64,000 nucleotides of DNA from the NCBI GenBank assembly GCA_902826635.1, contig CADEFQ010000003.1:16198-80197 (forward strand). The letters are read 5' to 3'. The notes under the pieces are model-generated. The model had not been told where the DNA came from and made no database searches. It was given only the letters and a program-made list of their open reading frames with translations. This stretch comes from an uncultured Pseudomonadota bacterium (GTDB taxonomy: Bacteria; Pseudomonadota; Gammaproteobacteria; Steroidobacterales; Steroidobacteraceae). Below are positions 9,903-19,326 of the stretch, in pieces. The first letter of the stretch is position 1. Each line of letters begins with the position of its first letter. The translations under genes and the position numbers were made by a program.

Positions 9903-10864
9903 AGCCTGCGGGCGGCCGGGCCGAAACGCCGGATGATGCGACAGCCGCGTCGACGCTGTCCTTCGACCGCCGCGGACTGGCGGCCGCGATCGGCGCCTAC
10001 GCGATGTGGGGGCTGTTTCCGCTCTACTGGTATCAGTTGAAGTCGGTGCCGGCCGTGCAGACCGTTGCCCACCGGGTGGTGTGGTGCGCCGTCTTCGTGG
10101 TCGGCTGGCTCGCGTTGCGCGGCGAGCGTGGCTGGTTGCGGCGCTCGCTGGCCGAGCCGCGCGTGCTGCCGATGCTGATCGCGAGCAGCGTGCTGATCAG
10201 CCTCAACTGGGGCGTCTACATCTGGGCCGTGACCCATGGGCGGGTGCTCGAGGCGAGCCTCGGGTATTTCATCGGGCCGCTTGCCAATGTACTGGTGGGC
10301 GTACTGCTGCTGCACGAAAGGCTGAGCGCGCCGAAATGGAGCGCGGTCGGGCTGGCCGCCGTCGGCGTGCTGTGGCTCACCGTCCGCCACGGAGAAGTGC
10401 CGTGGGTGGCGCTGGTGCTGGCGTCGAGCTTCTGCGCCTATGGCCTCATTCGCAAAGTCGTCGCGGTGGGCGCGATGCCCGGGCTCGCGATCGAAAGCCT
10501 GCTCCTGCTGCTGCCTGCGCTCGCCTGGCTCGGCTTAAGCGAAGCGCGAGGCGAGGGCGTGTTTGGGCATGGCGGCGGCCTGACCGAGGTGCTGCTGATT
10601 GCCGGCGGCGCGCTCACTGCGCTGCCGCTGATCGGCTTCGCCTTTGGCGCGCGCCGGCTGCCGTACTCGCTGCTCGGCCTGCTGCAGTACCTGTCGCCGA
10701 CCCTGCAGCTGTTGTGCGGCCTGCTGCTGGGCGAGGCGTTTACGCGCGACACGATGATCGGCTTTGCATGCATCTGGCTCGGCCTGATCGTCTACGCAGC
10801 CGACGGATGGTCCGGCGCCCGCATGCGCCGGGACCTCAGGCCTCGAGCGTCGCGTTCATCGTGA
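9899..10864 (+). CDS. rarD: RarD-type EamA transporter
   Basis: 321-residue member of the RarD family of the drug/metabolite transporter superfamily. After a polar N-terminus of about 28 residues, ten membrane helices can be drawn in two EamA halves. RarD landmarks include AAIGAYAMWGLFPLYW (about 29-44), AHRVVW, the SLNWGVYIWAV stretch, and SLLGLLQYLSPTLQLL in the second half. Substrate unknown; chloramphenicol sensitivity was the original phenotype of the family. ATG overlaps the kdsB stop; the 3' end overlaps the convergent osmC by 29 bases. Confidence 0.88.
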   Translation: MKPAGGRAETPDDATAASTLSFDRRGLAAAIGAYAMWGLFPLYWYQLKSVPAVQTVAHRVVWCAVFVVGWLALRGERGWLRRSLAEPRVLPMLIASSVLISLNWGVYIWAVTHGRVLEASLGYFIGPLANVLVGVLLLHERLSAPKWSAVGLAAVGVLWLTVRHGEVPWVALVLASSFCAYGLIRKVVAVGAMPGLAIESLLLLLPALAWLGLSEARGEGVFGHGGGLTEVLLIAGGALTALPLIGFAFGARRLPYSLLGLLQYLSPTLQLLCGLLLGEAFTRDTMIGFACIWLGLIVYAADGWSGARMRRDLRPRASRSS

Positions 10865-11261
10865 TGCGCGCTTTCATCAGCTTCGAGACCGGGCAGCCCG
10901 CTTTGGCCTTGTTGGCGATCTCGGCGAATTGTGTGGCGGTCGCGCCCGGCACGCGCGCGACCACGTCAAGATGGCTCGCGGTGATCTCGAAGCCCTCGCC
11001 GACCTTCTCGATCGTGACGGCCGCCTTCGTTTCGATTTTCGCGGGCGTGAGCCCCGCCTGACCGAGCATCAACGACAGCGCCATCGAAAAGCACCCTGAA
11101 TGCGCGGCGCCGATCAGCTCTTCGGGGTTCGTGCCCGGGCCACTTTCAAAGCGCGATTTGAAGCCGTAGGGGGCATCGGCGAGGACACCCGTCTCGGTGG
11201 AGATCGTGCCGCCGCCATCCTTGATGCCGCCTTTCCAGACGGCCCATGCTCTCTTGATCAT
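10836..11261 (-). CDS. osmC: OsmC-family peroxiredoxin
   Basis: 141-residue OsmC/Ohr-type protein that reduces organic hydroperoxides. The two active cysteines are seen in [12 protein letters not shown] (about residues 53-64) and AKAGCPVSK (about 121-129), with the family's [15 protein letters not shown]-terminus. The ATG at 11261 with SD-like GGAG was preferred over the longer frame because family proteins begin [12 protein letters not shown]. Transcribed leftward, separately from flgN (61 bases upstream), and convergent with rarD. Confidence 0.92.
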   Translation of the reverse strand: MIKRAWAVWKGGIKDGGGTISTETGVLADAPYGFKSRFESGPGTNPEELIGAAHSGCFSMALSLMLGQAGLTPAKIETKAAVTIEKVGEGFEITASHLDVVARVPGATATQFAEIANKAKAGCPVSKLMKARITMNATLEA

Positions 11262-11322
11262 GACTGCTCCTGACGGGGGGGCAGAGCAGCATACACCCCG
11301 CGTAGCCGACCCTCTCCGATCG

Positions 11323-11811
11323 CTACACGCTTGCCGCGAGCATCCTGCCCGTCGGCGTCGCTCGCGCGGCGCCCTGCGGTGCGTAGGTGTCCTTGCGGCG
11401 TTCGGCGCCGCCGGTGAGCGCGTCGAGCCGCGCGCTGACGTTGCGCAGCTGCGCCGTCGCGAGTGCGCCATTGCGGTCGTTCAGCTTTCGGCAGCGGCGG
11501 GTCAGCTCCGTACAACTCGCCCAGCGGAGGTTCAGCTGTCCGGCCGGATCGCACCAGTTGAGCAGTTTTCGCATGCCGTCGGCATCGGCGGCAAAGCCGA
11601 GCATCCGGCACAACGACAGGCGTTCGCCGTCGATCCGCACCAGCGTACCGACGCAGACCTGGCGTTCACGTCCCGCAGCGGCGAGCGTTTCGACGTCGCG
11701 CGCGACGAGCAGGCCGTGCTCCTGGTCGAGCAGGCCTTCGAGCCGCGTCAACGTGACGGCCTGTTCCTGGATGAGGCGCTCGACGGTTTCACGGGTGGCG
11801 GAGGGATCCAC
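11323..11811 (-). CDS. flgN: Flagella synthesis chaperone FlgN
   Basis: 162-residue FlgN: cytoplasmic export chaperone for the hook-filament junction proteins FlgK and FlgL. It is mostly helical with heptad-like leucines in the first 100 residues (for example TLTRLEGLLDQEHGLLVARD), and ends in a disordered Arg/Ala-rich tail. It follows flgM by 12 bases in the flgM-flgN unit, the usual arrangement, which is the main support for the name as sequence conservation in this family is low. Confidence 0.83.
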   Translation of the reverse strand: MDPSATRETVERLIQEQAVTLTRLEGLLDQEHGLLVARDVETLAAAGRERQVCVGTLVRIDGERLSLCRMLGFAADADGMRKLLNWCDPAGQLNLRWASCTELTRRCRKLNDRNGALATAQLRNVSARLDALTGGAERRKDTYAPQGAARATPTGRMLAASV

Positions 11812-11823
11812 GGTGCTGCCCTG

Positions 11824-12153
11824 TTATCGCGCCGAGCGCTCGAGGTGCTCGAGATCGTGTTCGAATACGAGCAACTTCGTCGCCGTCGCTTCCGCGTCGA
11901 TCGTGTAGCTGCCCTCGTCGATCGCCTTGCGAATTCGTGCGACCCGCGCCTCGTCCACCTGCGGCAGTCGGCTGAGCGTGGCCTCGAGCGCCGCGAGCTG
12001 ACGCGCGCTTTCGGTGATCTGCACGCCGCCGCCCGCATCGGGTGGCGCGCGCGTTCCTGCTTCCCCGGCCGTCGACGAGCGTGCACGAGCCACGGCCGTC
12101 GTTTCAGACGCCTTGACAGGTTTGCCGTCCAATCCATTGATTTTACTAGTCAT
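11824..12153 (-). CDS. flgM: Anti-sigma-28 factor FlgM
   Basis: 109-residue FlgM, which binds and holds FliA inactive until it is exported through the completed hook. The N-terminal half is polar and probably disordered (IxGLDGKPVK start is typical); the C-terminal half carries the FliA-binding helices, with ARVARIRKAIDEGSYTIDAE (about 70-89) being the family signature. Preceded by a well-matched sigma-28 promoter, giving the known autoregulatory loop of FlgM and FliA. Confidence 0.92.
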   Translation of the reverse strand: MTSKINGLDGKPVKASETTAVARARSSTAGEAGTRAPPDAGGGVQITESARQLAALEATLSRLPQVDEARVARIRKAIDEGSYTIDAEATATKLLVFEHDLEHLERSAR

Positions 12154-12183
12154 CTCAATACTCTCTCATCCGTGTCATCAAGG

Positions 12184-12210
12184 ATATCGACCCGGCGCAA
12201 GAGAACTTTA
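12184..12210 (-). promoter_or_regulatory. Sigma-28 (FliA) promoter of flgM-flgN
   Basis: On the minus strand TAAAGTTC (12210-12203), exactly 11 bases, then GTCGATAT (12191-12184), against the FliA consensus TAAAGTTT-N11-GCCGATAA. Predicted start of transcription near 12177, 24 bases before the flgM ATG. Confidence 0.82.
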
Positions 12211-12235
12211 ATTCTGGGAGCGCGGACACACCGGA

Positions 12236-12961
12236 TCATGGCGTCACCCGCACTTCAGTTCCGTTTTCGACCACGCCTTCGACCACCTTGAGCGACGACA
12301 GGTTCTGGACGCGTACACGTTCCTGGGCGGCCGCATCGCCAAGCGCCCGGCCGGGCGCGCGGATGCGGATGCCGTCGGCGAGGGCCACGAGCGTCACGGC
12401 CTGGCCACGCTTCACGATCTTGTCGGCGACAAACCAGCCCGTCGACAAGGGCACGCCCGCGGGCGCCGGGCGCGAAAGATGGCGTCCCACGAACTCCTGG
12501 GGGGTCCGTATATAGAGGTGTGCGAGTCCCGCGACTTCGATGGTTCGCGGGGTGACATCCGCGGGCACCAGCGATCGACCGCGCGTTGCGGGCGCCTTCA
12601 GCACGAGCACGTCGATCCGGCTGCGGATCGACACCGGCACATGGAGGCGCCAGTTCGCAGCGCCCGCGCATGCGACGACGACCGATGTACGTGCCGTCGG
12701 CGCTGCGCCCGGCGACCAGTTCACCCGCAGCGGCGTTTCGCAGCGCGCGAGGCGCAGGCGATCGTCGAGGTTCGCGACGCGAACGAGTGCGCCACGGCGC
12801 ACGCCGGCCGGAATTTCCCGGCGGACGAAATCTTCCGCAGCTGCGCCGATGCTCGCCGGATCCTGCACGGCCTGTGCGCCCACCGCCTGTGCGCCCGCGC
12901 GATCGGCCGCTGCCAGGAGTGCAGTCAGGAAGAGCGCGGTGAAGGGCGAGCGGAACATCAT
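12236..12961 (-). CDS. flgA: Flagellar P-ring assembly chaperone FlgA
   Basis: Periplasmic chaperone that helps FlgI form the P ring. From the ATG at 12961 the protein is 241 residues: signal peptide about 1-25 (basic start, hydrophobic TALFLTALLAAA, cut near AGA-QA), then a SAF/antifreeze-like domain with the RSLVPADVTPRTIEV segment and ending in EGVVENGTEVRVTP. A GTG at 12970 would add three residues. It is divergent from flgB and 82 bases upstream of flgM; no ribosome binding site is evident, see the promoter entry. Confidence 0.9.
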   Translation of the reverse strand: MMFRSPFTALFLTALLAAADRAGAQAVGAQAVQDPASIGAAAEDFVRREIPAGVRRGALVRVANLDDRLRLARCETPLRVNWSPGAAPTARTSVVVACAGAANWRLHVPVSIRSRIDVLVLKAPATRGRSLVPADVTPRTIEVAGLAHLYIRTPQEFVGRHLSRPAPAGVPLSTGWFVADKIVKRGQAVTLVALADGIRIRAPGRALGDAAAQERVRVQNLSSLKVVEGVVENGTEVRVTP

Positions 12962-12973
12962 GCGTGTCACTGA

Positions 12974-12989
12974 TGCAGTTTGTGTGCCA
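12974..12989 (-). promoter_or_regulatory. Candidate sigma-54 promoter of flgA
   Basis: Minus-strand TGGCAC-N5-CTGCA fits the RpoN -24/-12 consensus (TGGCACG-N4-TTGCW) with one change in the -12 region. Transcription would begin near 12963, within two bases of the flgA ATG at 12961, so the mRNA would be leaderless. The match is good but the position is odd. Confidence 0.45.
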
Positions 12990-13177
12990 GCACACGGGAA
13001 TGGCGCCGCGCGGGCGCCTCAAGCTGCGCCGATCGCGCGCCGATACACTGCTGGGCGACCAGTGGCCCTGGCATTGCCGCACCCGCGGCCATTTCCTTCC
13101 GTCCCCGCGTGATCCGCGTCACGACTGCGGGCGCGCTTTCAACCTGAAACGCGCGCCAACCCCCGGAAAACTGCCTG

Positions 13178-13193
13178 TGGCACAGCACTTGCT
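13178..13193 (+). promoter_or_regulatory. Sigma-54 promoter of the flgB operon
   Basis: TGGCACAGCACTTGCT matches the RpoN consensus at TGGCAC and TTGCT with correct spacing. Start of transcription about 13205, 28 bases before flgB. It places the flgBCDEFGHIJ(KL) operon in the FleQ/FleR-RpoN class. Confidence 0.85.
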
Positions 13194-13232
13194 CTGCTTC
13201 CACGCAGTCAGATTTCTGACGGTGGGACGGAC

Positions 13233-13637
13233 ATGCGATTCGATCTTGACGCTTATCTCGGAGTGCATCAGCAGGCGCTGACGCTGGGCGCGAAGCGCAC
13301 CGAAGTGATCGCGAACAATCTCGCGAACGCCGACACGCCGGGCTTCAAGGCGCGCGACATCGATTTCAGGGCGGCACTGGCTGCGGCCGGTGACGCGGGC
13401 GGCTCGCTCGGCATCACGCAGACGTCGTCGTTGCACCTTGCGACGAACGGCGCGGCCGACGGCACCGGCGGCGCGCTGCGCTATCGCACGCCGCTCGCCC
13501 CCTCCCTCGACGGCAACACGGTCGAACCGCAACTCGAACAAGCGGCCTTCGCCGAAAACGCCGTGCGCTATCAGGCGACGCTGAGTTTCCTGAACGCGCG
13601 CTTTCGCAGCCTGATGACGGCGATCACCGGCCAGTAG
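13233..13637 (+). CDS. flgB: Flagellar proximal rod protein FlgB
   Basis: 134-residue rod subunit next to the MS ring/FliE. The N-terminal rod/hook signature reads VIANNLANADTPGFKARD (residues 25-42); the C-terminal helix (FAENAVRYQATLSFLNARFRSL) completes the coiled rod core. First gene of the rod-hook operon, 28 bases after the predicted sigma-54 start site, with a purine-rich GGTGGGACGG before the ATG. Confidence 0.96.
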   Translation: MRFDLDAYLGVHQQALTLGAKRTEVIANNLANADTPGFKARDIDFRAALAAAGDAGGSLGITQTSSLHLATNGAADGTGGALRYRTPLAPSLDGNTVEPQLEQAAFAENAVRYQATLSFLNARFRSLMTAITGQ

Positions 13638-13659
13638 TACGCGGCCCAGGAGTCACCCG

Positions 13660-14091
13660 ATGTCCTCGTTCAAGACTTTCGATATCGCCGGATCGGGCAT
13701 GGCGGCCCAGTCCGTGCGCCTCAACACGGTGGCGAGCAATCTCGCGAACGCCGACAGCGTGAGCGGCGATGCCGCCGCCGTCTACCGCGCGCGCCATCCG
13801 GTGTTCGAAGCGGTGAAGCAGGCGATGGCGGGAGTGCAGCCGGCCGGCGTGAACGGCGGCGCCGCCGTGCGCGTCACGCACATCGTCGAGAGCGACGCCG
13901 CCCCGGTCGCGCGCTACGAGCCGGGCAACCCGCTCGCGAATGCCGAGGGCTATGTGTATGCGCCCAACGTGAACGTGGTCGAGGAGATGGTCGACATGAT
14001 CTCCGCGTCGCGCTCCTACCAGAACAACGTCGAGGTCATGGACACGGCCAAGACCCTTTTGATGGCCACACTGAGGCTCGGACAGTCATGA
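13660..14091 (+). CDS. flgC: Flagellar proximal rod protein FlgC
   Basis: 143-residue rod subunit. The N-terminus has the rod signature TVASNLANADS (residues 23-33) and the C-terminus VVEEMVDMISASRSYQNNVE, the usual FlgBC_rod pair of helices. 22 bases after flgB; its stop overlaps the ATG of flgD (ATGA). Confidence 0.96.
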   Translation: MSSFKTFDIAGSGMAAQSVRLNTVASNLANADSVSGDAAAVYRARHPVFEAVKQAMAGVQPAGVNGGAAVRVTHIVESDAAPVARYEPGNPLANAEGYVYAPNVNVVEEMVDMISASRSYQNNVEVMDTAKTLLMATLRLGQS

Positions 14092-14774
14092 GTACCGTAC
14101 AGAACGAAACAGCGACCAACCCGTACGCGGGGCTCGGTTTCAACACCGCGAAAGCGGGCGCGGCGGCGAAGGGCGAAGACTCGCTCAACCAGCAGGATTT
14201 CCTGATGCTGCTCACGACGCAGCTGAAGAACCAGGATCCGCTCAAGCCGCTCGATTCGACGCAGTTCGTCACCCAGCTCGCGCAGTTCAGCCAGGTCTCC
14301 GGCGTGCAGGAAATGAACGCATCGCTCGCCGCACTGACGGCGGGCATGAAAAGTTCCGCCGTGCTGGACGGCGCGGCGCTCGTCGGGCGTTATGTGCTCC
14401 TCGAAGGAGACGGCGCCACGCTCGCGGCGGACAGCCCGATCGTCGGCGGCGTGACGACGCCCACGGGCGCGACTTCGATCACCGTGAACGTGCGCAACGA
14501 GGGTGGCGAACTCGTGCGCTCGATGCAGGTGACGCCAACCGAGGGAACGACGCTCTTCAGTTGGGACGGTGTCGCGAACGACGGCAGCCAGGCGCCGGCC
14601 GGCAAATACCGCCTCGACGCCACCGCTACGGTGGCCGGCGCGAGCGAGGCCGCCGACACGCTGGTGGCCGATCTCGTCTCGAGCGTCAGCATCGATTCGA
14701 GCACTTTCTCCTTGAGCCTGAACACGGCCGGCTCGGGTCCCGTGACCCTCGCCGACGTCCGTCAGGTGTTCTGA
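14088..14774 (+). CDS. flgD: Hook scaffolding protein FlgD
   Basis: 228-residue hook cap that sits at the growing tip and is later replaced by FlgK. The conserved N-terminal export/capping block FLMLLTTQLKNQDPLKPLD (residues 38-56) is followed by the Tudor-like and FnIII-like domains; TLFSWDGVANDGSQAPAGKY near residue 153 is the FlgD_ig hallmark. Starts inside the flgC stop. Confidence 0.96.
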   Translation: MSTVQNETATNPYAGLGFNTAKAGAAAKGEDSLNQQDFLMLLTTQLKNQDPLKPLDSTQFVTQLAQFSQVSGVQEMNASLAALTAGMKSSAVLDGAALVGRYVLLEGDGATLAADSPIVGGVTTPTGATSITVNVRNEGGELVRSMQVTPTEGTTLFSWDGVANDGSQAPAGKYRLDATATVAGASEAADTLVADLVSSVSIDSSTFSLSLNTAGSGPVTLADVRQVF

Positions 14775-14804
14775 CCCGATCCGCAAGACAGGAGCACACG
14801 CAGC

Positions 14805-16016
14805 ATGCCATTCACGATCGCCCTGAGCGGACTCAATGCCGCATCCGCCGACCTCGCCGTCACCGCGAACAACATCGCGAACGGCTCGACCACCGGCTTC
14901 AAGAGTTCACGCACCGAATTTTCCGACCTCTTTGCCGTGACGCCCTTCGGCGTCTCGAGCACCGCGACTGGCAACGGCGTGAAAGTGTCGTCGGTCGCCC
15001 AGCAGTTCACGCAGGGCAACGTCGATTTCACCGACAGCAACCTCGACCTCGCGCTTCGGGGCGACGGCTTTTTCACGCTGAGCGATGGTGGCGCACTCGC
15101 GTACGCGCGTTCGGGCGCGTTCCAGGTCAACAACCAGGGCTACGTCGTCAGCTCCACCGGCGCGCGGCTGCAGGTCTACCCGCCGCTGCCGAACGGCGGC
15201 TTCAACACCGGCGGCCTCGCAGACCTGCAGCTCGTGACCAGCGAAAGCGCGCCGCAGGCGACGTCGACGATCGCCATGACACTCAATCTTCCGGCGGACG
15301 CCACGGCGCCCGTCACGGCATTCGATCCCGCGGACGCGAGCAGCTTCAATCGGCAGACTTCGATGACCGTGTACGACTCGCTCGGCGCGGCGCACACGAC
15401 CAGCTTCTATTTCGTCAAGGGCGCGGTCGCGAACGAATGGAGCGTGCAGGCGTATACAGACGGCACGGCGGTCGGCACGCCGCAGGCGCTCACTTTCAAC
15501 AGCAGCGGTGCGCTCGTGACGCCGGTGGGCGGCAGCCTTGCGTTCCCGCCGTACACGCCGACGACCGGCGCGGCGCCGATCAACCTGACGCTCGATGTCC
15601 GGGGGGCGACCCAGTACGGCAGCAACTACGGCGTCCAGTTCACGCAGGACGGCTTCACGACGGGCGCGCTCTCCGGCATCGACGTGGACACTTCGGGTGT
15701 CGTGAGCGCGCGCTACACCAACGGCCGTTCGATCCCGCTCGGACAGGTCGCGGTGACGAACTTCGCGAACGTGCAGGGCCTGCAGAAACTCGGCGACACG
15801 CAGTGGGGCGAGACCTTCGGGTCCGGCGGCGCACAGCGCGGCACGGCCGGCAGCTCGGGCTACGGTTCGATCCAGTCGGGCGCGCTCGAATCGTCGAACG
15901 TCGAGATCACCGAGCAGCTCGTCAACATGATCATCGCGCAGCGCAATTTCCAGGCGAACGCGCAGATGATCTCGACCGCCGACCAGATCACTCAGACCAT
16001 CATCAACATCCGCTGA
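14805..16016 (+). CDS. flgE: Flagellar hook protein FlgE
   Basis: 403-residue hook subunit. N-terminal D0 signature VTANNIANGSTTGFKSSRTE (19-38), variable exposed domains in the middle (about 130-280) and the C-terminal helix with SNVEITEQLVNMIIAQRNFQ (about 365-384). ATG at 14805 is preceded by a GGAG ribosome binding site. TGA overlaps flgF (TGATG). Confidence 0.96.
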   Translation: MPFTIALSGLNAASADLAVTANNIANGSTTGFKSSRTEFSDLFAVTPFGVSSTATGNGVKVSSVAQQFTQGNVDFTDSNLDLALRGDGFFTLSDGGALAYARSGAFQVNNQGYVVSSTGARLQVYPPLPNGGFNTGGLADLQLVTSESAPQATSTIAMTLNLPADATAPVTAFDPADASSFNRQTSMTVYDSLGAAHTTSFYFVKGAVANEWSVQAYTDGTAVGTPQALTFNSSGALVTPVGGSLAFPPYTPTTGAAPINLTLDVRGATQYGSNYGVQFTQDGFTTGALSGIDVDTSGVVSARYTNGRSIPLGQVAVTNFANVQGLQKLGDTQWGETFGSGGAQRGTAGSSGYGSIQSGALESSNVEITEQLVNMIIAQRNFQANAQMISTADQITQTIINIR

Positions 16017-16753
16017 TGGACAAGTATCTCTACGTCGCGATGAGCGGCGCGAAGGAAACCCTGCGCGCCCAGGCCGTGAACAGCCACAACCTCGCGAACG
16101 CGAGCACGACCGGCTTTCGCGCCGACCTGGCCGCGTTCCAGACGCGCGCCGTCGAAGGCACGGGCTACGCCTCGCGCGCGTACGCCACGAACGCCACGGT
16201 CGGCTGGGACACGACGACCGGTGCGCTGCAGGCCACCGGGCGCGATCTCGACGTCGCGGTGAACGGCGAAGGCTGGATCGCGGTCGAGACCGCGGACGGC
16301 GGCGAGGCCTACACGCGTGCCGGTGACTTGCGCGTCGATACGACAGGCACGCTGCGCAACGGTGCGGGCGACCTCGTGCTGGGCGACGGCGGGCCGATCA
16401 CGGTGCCGCAGTCGAGTTCGGTGCTGGTCGGCGCCGATGGCACCGTGTCCATCGTGCCGCTCGGGCAGGGCCCGGAGACGACCGCGGTCGTCGGCCGCAT
16501 CAAGCTCGTGAACCCCGCGGTCGAGACACTCGAGCGCGGTGCCGACGGGCTCTTCCGCTTGAAGGACGGTACGGCCGCGCCGGCCGATGCCGCCGTCCAG
16601 CTCGCTTCGGGCGTGATCGAGTCGAGCAACGTCAACGCCGCCGGCGCGATGGTCGAGATGATCGAACTCGCGCGGCGCTTCGAACTTCAGGTCAAGGCCA
16701 TACGAACCGCGGAAGAGGACGGCGCCATCGCCGCCCGCCTGATGCGAGTGTAG
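16016..16753 (+). CDS. flgF: Flagellar proximal rod protein FlgF
   Basis: 245-residue rod subunit. N-terminal signature reads [20 protein letters not shown] (residues 22-41); C-terminal [20 protein letters not shown] (about 207-226). The ATG overlaps the flgE stop. Identified as FlgF rather than FlgG by its [13 protein letters not shown] start and its place between flgE and flgG. Confidence 0.95.
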   Translation: MDKYLYVAMSGAKETLRAQAVNSHNLANASTTGFRADLAAFQTRAVEGTGYASRAYATNATVGWDTTTGALQATGRDLDVAVNGEGWIAVETADGGEAYTRAGDLRVDTTGTLRNGAGDLVLGDGGPITVPQSSSVLVGADGTVSIVPLGQGPETTAVVGRIKLVNPAVETLERGADGLFRLKDGTAAPADAAVQLASGVIESSNVNAAGAMVEMIELARRFELQVKAIRTAEEDGAIAARLMRV

Positions 16754-16763
16754 GAGAGCAAGC

Positions 16764-17549
16764 ATGAATACGGCACTTTGGGCGGCGAAAACAGGCCTCG
16801 ATGCGCAGCAGACGCGCATGGCCGTCACGTCGAACAACCTCGCGAACGTCTCGACCAACGGCTTCAAGAAAGGCCGTGCGGTGTTCGAGGACCTGATGTA
16901 CCAGAACGTGCGCCAGGTCGGCGGCTCGACGTCGCAGGACACCGAGGCGCCTTCGGGGCTGTCGCTCGGCACCGGCGTGCGCGTCGTGGCGACGGAGAAG
17001 CTCTATACGCAGGGCAGTCTCTCGACCACCGGCAATGCGCTCGATGTCGCGGTGACCGGTCGCGGCTTTTTCCAGGTGGAGTTGCCCGACGGCACGACCG
17101 GCTACACGCGCGACGGCGCGTTCCAGCTGAATGCGCAGGGCGAACTCGTCACTTCTAGCGGCTATCGCGTGCAGCCCGGGATCACGATTCCGGATGGTTC
17201 CCAGTCCATCACGATCGGTTCGGACGGCGTCGTATCGGCGCTCGCGGCCGGCCAGTCGGCGCCCGTGCAGGTCGGTACGCTGCAACTGGTCGATTTCGTG
17301 AACCCCGCGGGCCTTCAGCCGCGCGGCGAAAACCTGCTCGTCGAATCGGTTGCGAGCGGGCCGCCGCAGGCCGGCACGCCGGGGCTGAACGGCCTCGGCG
17401 CCGTGCTGCAGGGTTCGCTCGAAGCCTCGAACGTCAACGTCGTCGAAGAGCTCGTCAACATGATCGAGACGCAGCGCGCCTACGAGATGAACTCGAAGGC
17501 GATCTCGACCACCGACCAGATGCTCGCGTACGTCACGAACCAGTTGTGA
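16764..17549 (+). CDS. flgG: Flagellar distal rod protein FlgG
   Basis: 261-residue distal rod subunit, the usual length. N-terminal signature [20 protein letters not shown] (residues 20-39), C-terminal [20 protein letters not shown] with [15 protein letters not shown] at 16764 after GGAGAG. Its stop overlaps a possible GTG start of flgH. Confidence 0.97.
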   Translation: MNTALWAAKTGLDAQQTRMAVTSNNLANVSTNGFKKGRAVFEDLMYQNVRQVGGSTSQDTEAPSGLSLGTGVRVVATEKLYTQGSLSTTGNALDVAVTGRGFFQVELPDGTTGYTRDGAFQLNAQGELVTSSGYRVQPGITIPDGSQSITIGSDGVVSALAAGQSAPVQVGTLQLVDFVNPAGLQPRGENLLVESVASGPPQAGTPGLNGLGAVLQGSLEASNVNVVEELVNMIETQRAYEMNSKAISTTDQMLAYVTNQL

Positions 17550-17554
17550 CACCG

Positions 17555-18226
17555 ATGAAGACGCTGCATTCGCTGACCGTCCTTCTTGCCGCTGCGCTCG
17601 GCGCAGGCTGCGCGTCATCGCCCGACCACGAAGCGTTCGGACCCTGGCCCGAAGAGGACCTCGCGGTCGCGCCCGCGGCGAACGGGGCGATCTACCAGGC
17701 TGGCCGTGACGTCGCGCTGTTCGAGAACGCGGTCGCCCGCAACGTCGGCGATCTCGTCGTGATCCGCCTCGCGGAGCAGACGCAGGCGAGCAAGAGCGCG
17801 ACGACGAGCACCAAGAAATCGACCTCCGCCGACTTGCCCGGGCCGACGATCGCTGGGCGACCCGTCACCGTGAATGGCACGGAGGTGTTGCAGATGGGCC
17901 TCGAGAACGAGACCGAATTCAGCGGCTCCGGATCGAGCGCACAAAGCAACCGGCTCTCAGGCGAGATCAGCGCGACCGTCGTGCGCCGTCTCGGCAACGG
18001 CAATCTGGTCGTCCGCGGCCAGAAGTGGCTCACGCTGAACCAGGGCAGCGAGTATGTGCGCGTGGAGGGCGTCATCCGCCCGATCGACATCCAGCCCGAC
18101 AACTCGATCGAGTCCTGGAAAGTCGCGAACGCGCGCATCGGCTACGGCGGCAAGGGGTCGCTCGCGGCCGCCAACAAGCCCGGGCTCCTCGCGCGCTTCT
18201 TCAACTCGCCGCTGATGCCGTTCTGA
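17555..18226 (+). CDS. flgH: Flagellar L-ring lipoprotein FlgH
   Basis: 223-residue outer-membrane L-ring subunit. Signal peptide with lipobox LGAGC (cysteine at residue 19); mature part has the FlgH features [16 protein letters not shown] and [20 protein letters not shown]. The ATG at 17555 gives a normal lipoprotein leader; the GTG at 17546, overlapping the flgG stop, would add three residues and is nearly as likely. Confidence 0.94.
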   Translation: MKTLHSLTVLLAAALGAGCASSPDHEAFGPWPEEDLAVAPAANGAIYQAGRDVALFENAVARNVGDLVVIRLAEQTQASKSATTSTKKSTSADLPGPTIAGRPVTVNGTEVLQMGLENETEFSGSGSSAQSNRLSGEISATVVRRLGNGNLVVRGQKWLTLNQGSEYVRVEGVIRPIDIQPDNSIESWKVANARIGYGGKGSLAAANKPGLLARFFNSPLMPF

Positions 18227-18228
18227 CC

Positions 18229-19326
18229 ATGAAGATCACCAAGGCATGGCTGTTCGCGCTCGCGCTCGTCGCACCGGTTCACGCGGAACGCGTCAAGGAC
18301 CTTGCGTCGGTCGCAGGCGTGCGCTCAAACCAGCTGATCGGCTACGGCCTCGTCGTCGGCCTCGACGGCACCGGCGACCAGACGAGTCAGGCTCCGTTCA
18401 CGATCCAGAGCATCCGCACGATGCTCGCGAAGTTCGGCGTCACGATCCCCGACAACGTGAACCCGCAGTTGAAGAACGTCGCGGCGGTCACCGTGACCGC
18501 CGAGCTGGCGCCGTTCTCGAAGACCGGACAAACCATCGACGTGACGGTCGCGTCGATCGGCAACGCACAGAGCCTGCGGGGCGGTCTCCTCATCATGACG
18601 CCGCTGCGCGGCGCCGACGGCCAGGTCTACGCGATCGCCCAGGGTTCGATGATCGTCAGCGGCTTCGGCGTGTCGGGCAAGGACGGCTCGCGTATCGCGG
18701 TCAACGTCCCGAGCGGTGGGCGCATCCCGAACGGTGCCACGGTCGAACGCGAGGTGGGCAATGGGTTTGCGGCCGAGCCCTTCGTGATGCTGAACCTGCA
18801 TACACCCGATTTCTCGACCGCCTCGCGACTCGCCGAGGGCATCAATGGGCTTCTCGGCGCGGGCACCGCGGAGGCGATCGACGCGGTGTCGGTCCGTGTC
18901 GCGGCGCCGAAGGACCCGGGCCAGCGCACGCCCTATCTCGCGGCGCTCGAGGAAATCGATGTGCAGCCGGGCGATGCCCCGGCACGCGTGATCGTGAACT
19001 CGCGCACCGGCACGGTCGTGATCGGCAATCGCGTGCAGGTGCGACCGGCCGCGGTGGCGCACGGCTCGCTATCGGTCACGATCACCGAGCGGGTCGATGT
19101 CAGCCAGCCGAACGCGTTCGGCCGCGGCGAGACCGTGGGCGTGCAGCGCAGCGAGCTTGCGGTGTCGCAGCCTGAAGCGCGCATGTTCGTCTTCAACGCC
19201 GGCGTGAACCTCGATGCGATCGTGCGCGCCGTGAACCAGGTGGGCGCGGCGCCCGGCGACCTGGTCGCCATCCTCGAAGCCCTGAAGGCAGCGGGCGCAC
19301 TGCGCGCCGAGCTGATCGTGATCTGA
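18229..19326 (+). CDS. flgI: Flagellar P-ring protein FlgI
   Basis: 365-residue periplasmic P-ring subunit. Signal peptide residues 1-19 ending VHA; hallmark [20 protein letters not shown] (21-40) and GLDGTGDQT follow. The C-terminal end [20 protein letters not shown] is typical. ATG at 18229, two bases after the flgH stop; TGA overlaps flgJ (TGATG). Confidence 0.97.
   Translation: MKITKAWLFALALVAPVHAERVKDLASVAGVRSNQLIGYGLVVGLDGTGDQTSQAPFTIQSIRTMLAKFGVTIPDNVNPQLKNVAAVTVTAELAPFSKTGQTIDVTVASIGNAQSLRGGLLIMTPLRGADGQVYAIAQGSMIVSGFGVSGKDGSRIAVNVPSGGRIPNGATVEREVGNGFAAEPFVMLNLHTPDFSTASRLAEGINGLLGAGTAEAIDAVSVRVAAPKDPGQRTPYLAALEEIDVQPGDAPARVIVNSRTGTVVIGNRVQVRPAAVAHGSLSVTITERVDVSQPNAFGRGETVGVQRSELAVSQPEARMFVFNAGVNLDAIVRAVNQVGAAPGDLVAILEALKAAGALRAELIVI

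Noticed and set aside
13063-13078. Second sigma-54-like site (TGGCCCTGGCATTGCC) upstream of flgB
   Set aside because: Weaker than the site at 13178-13193 and farther from flgB.
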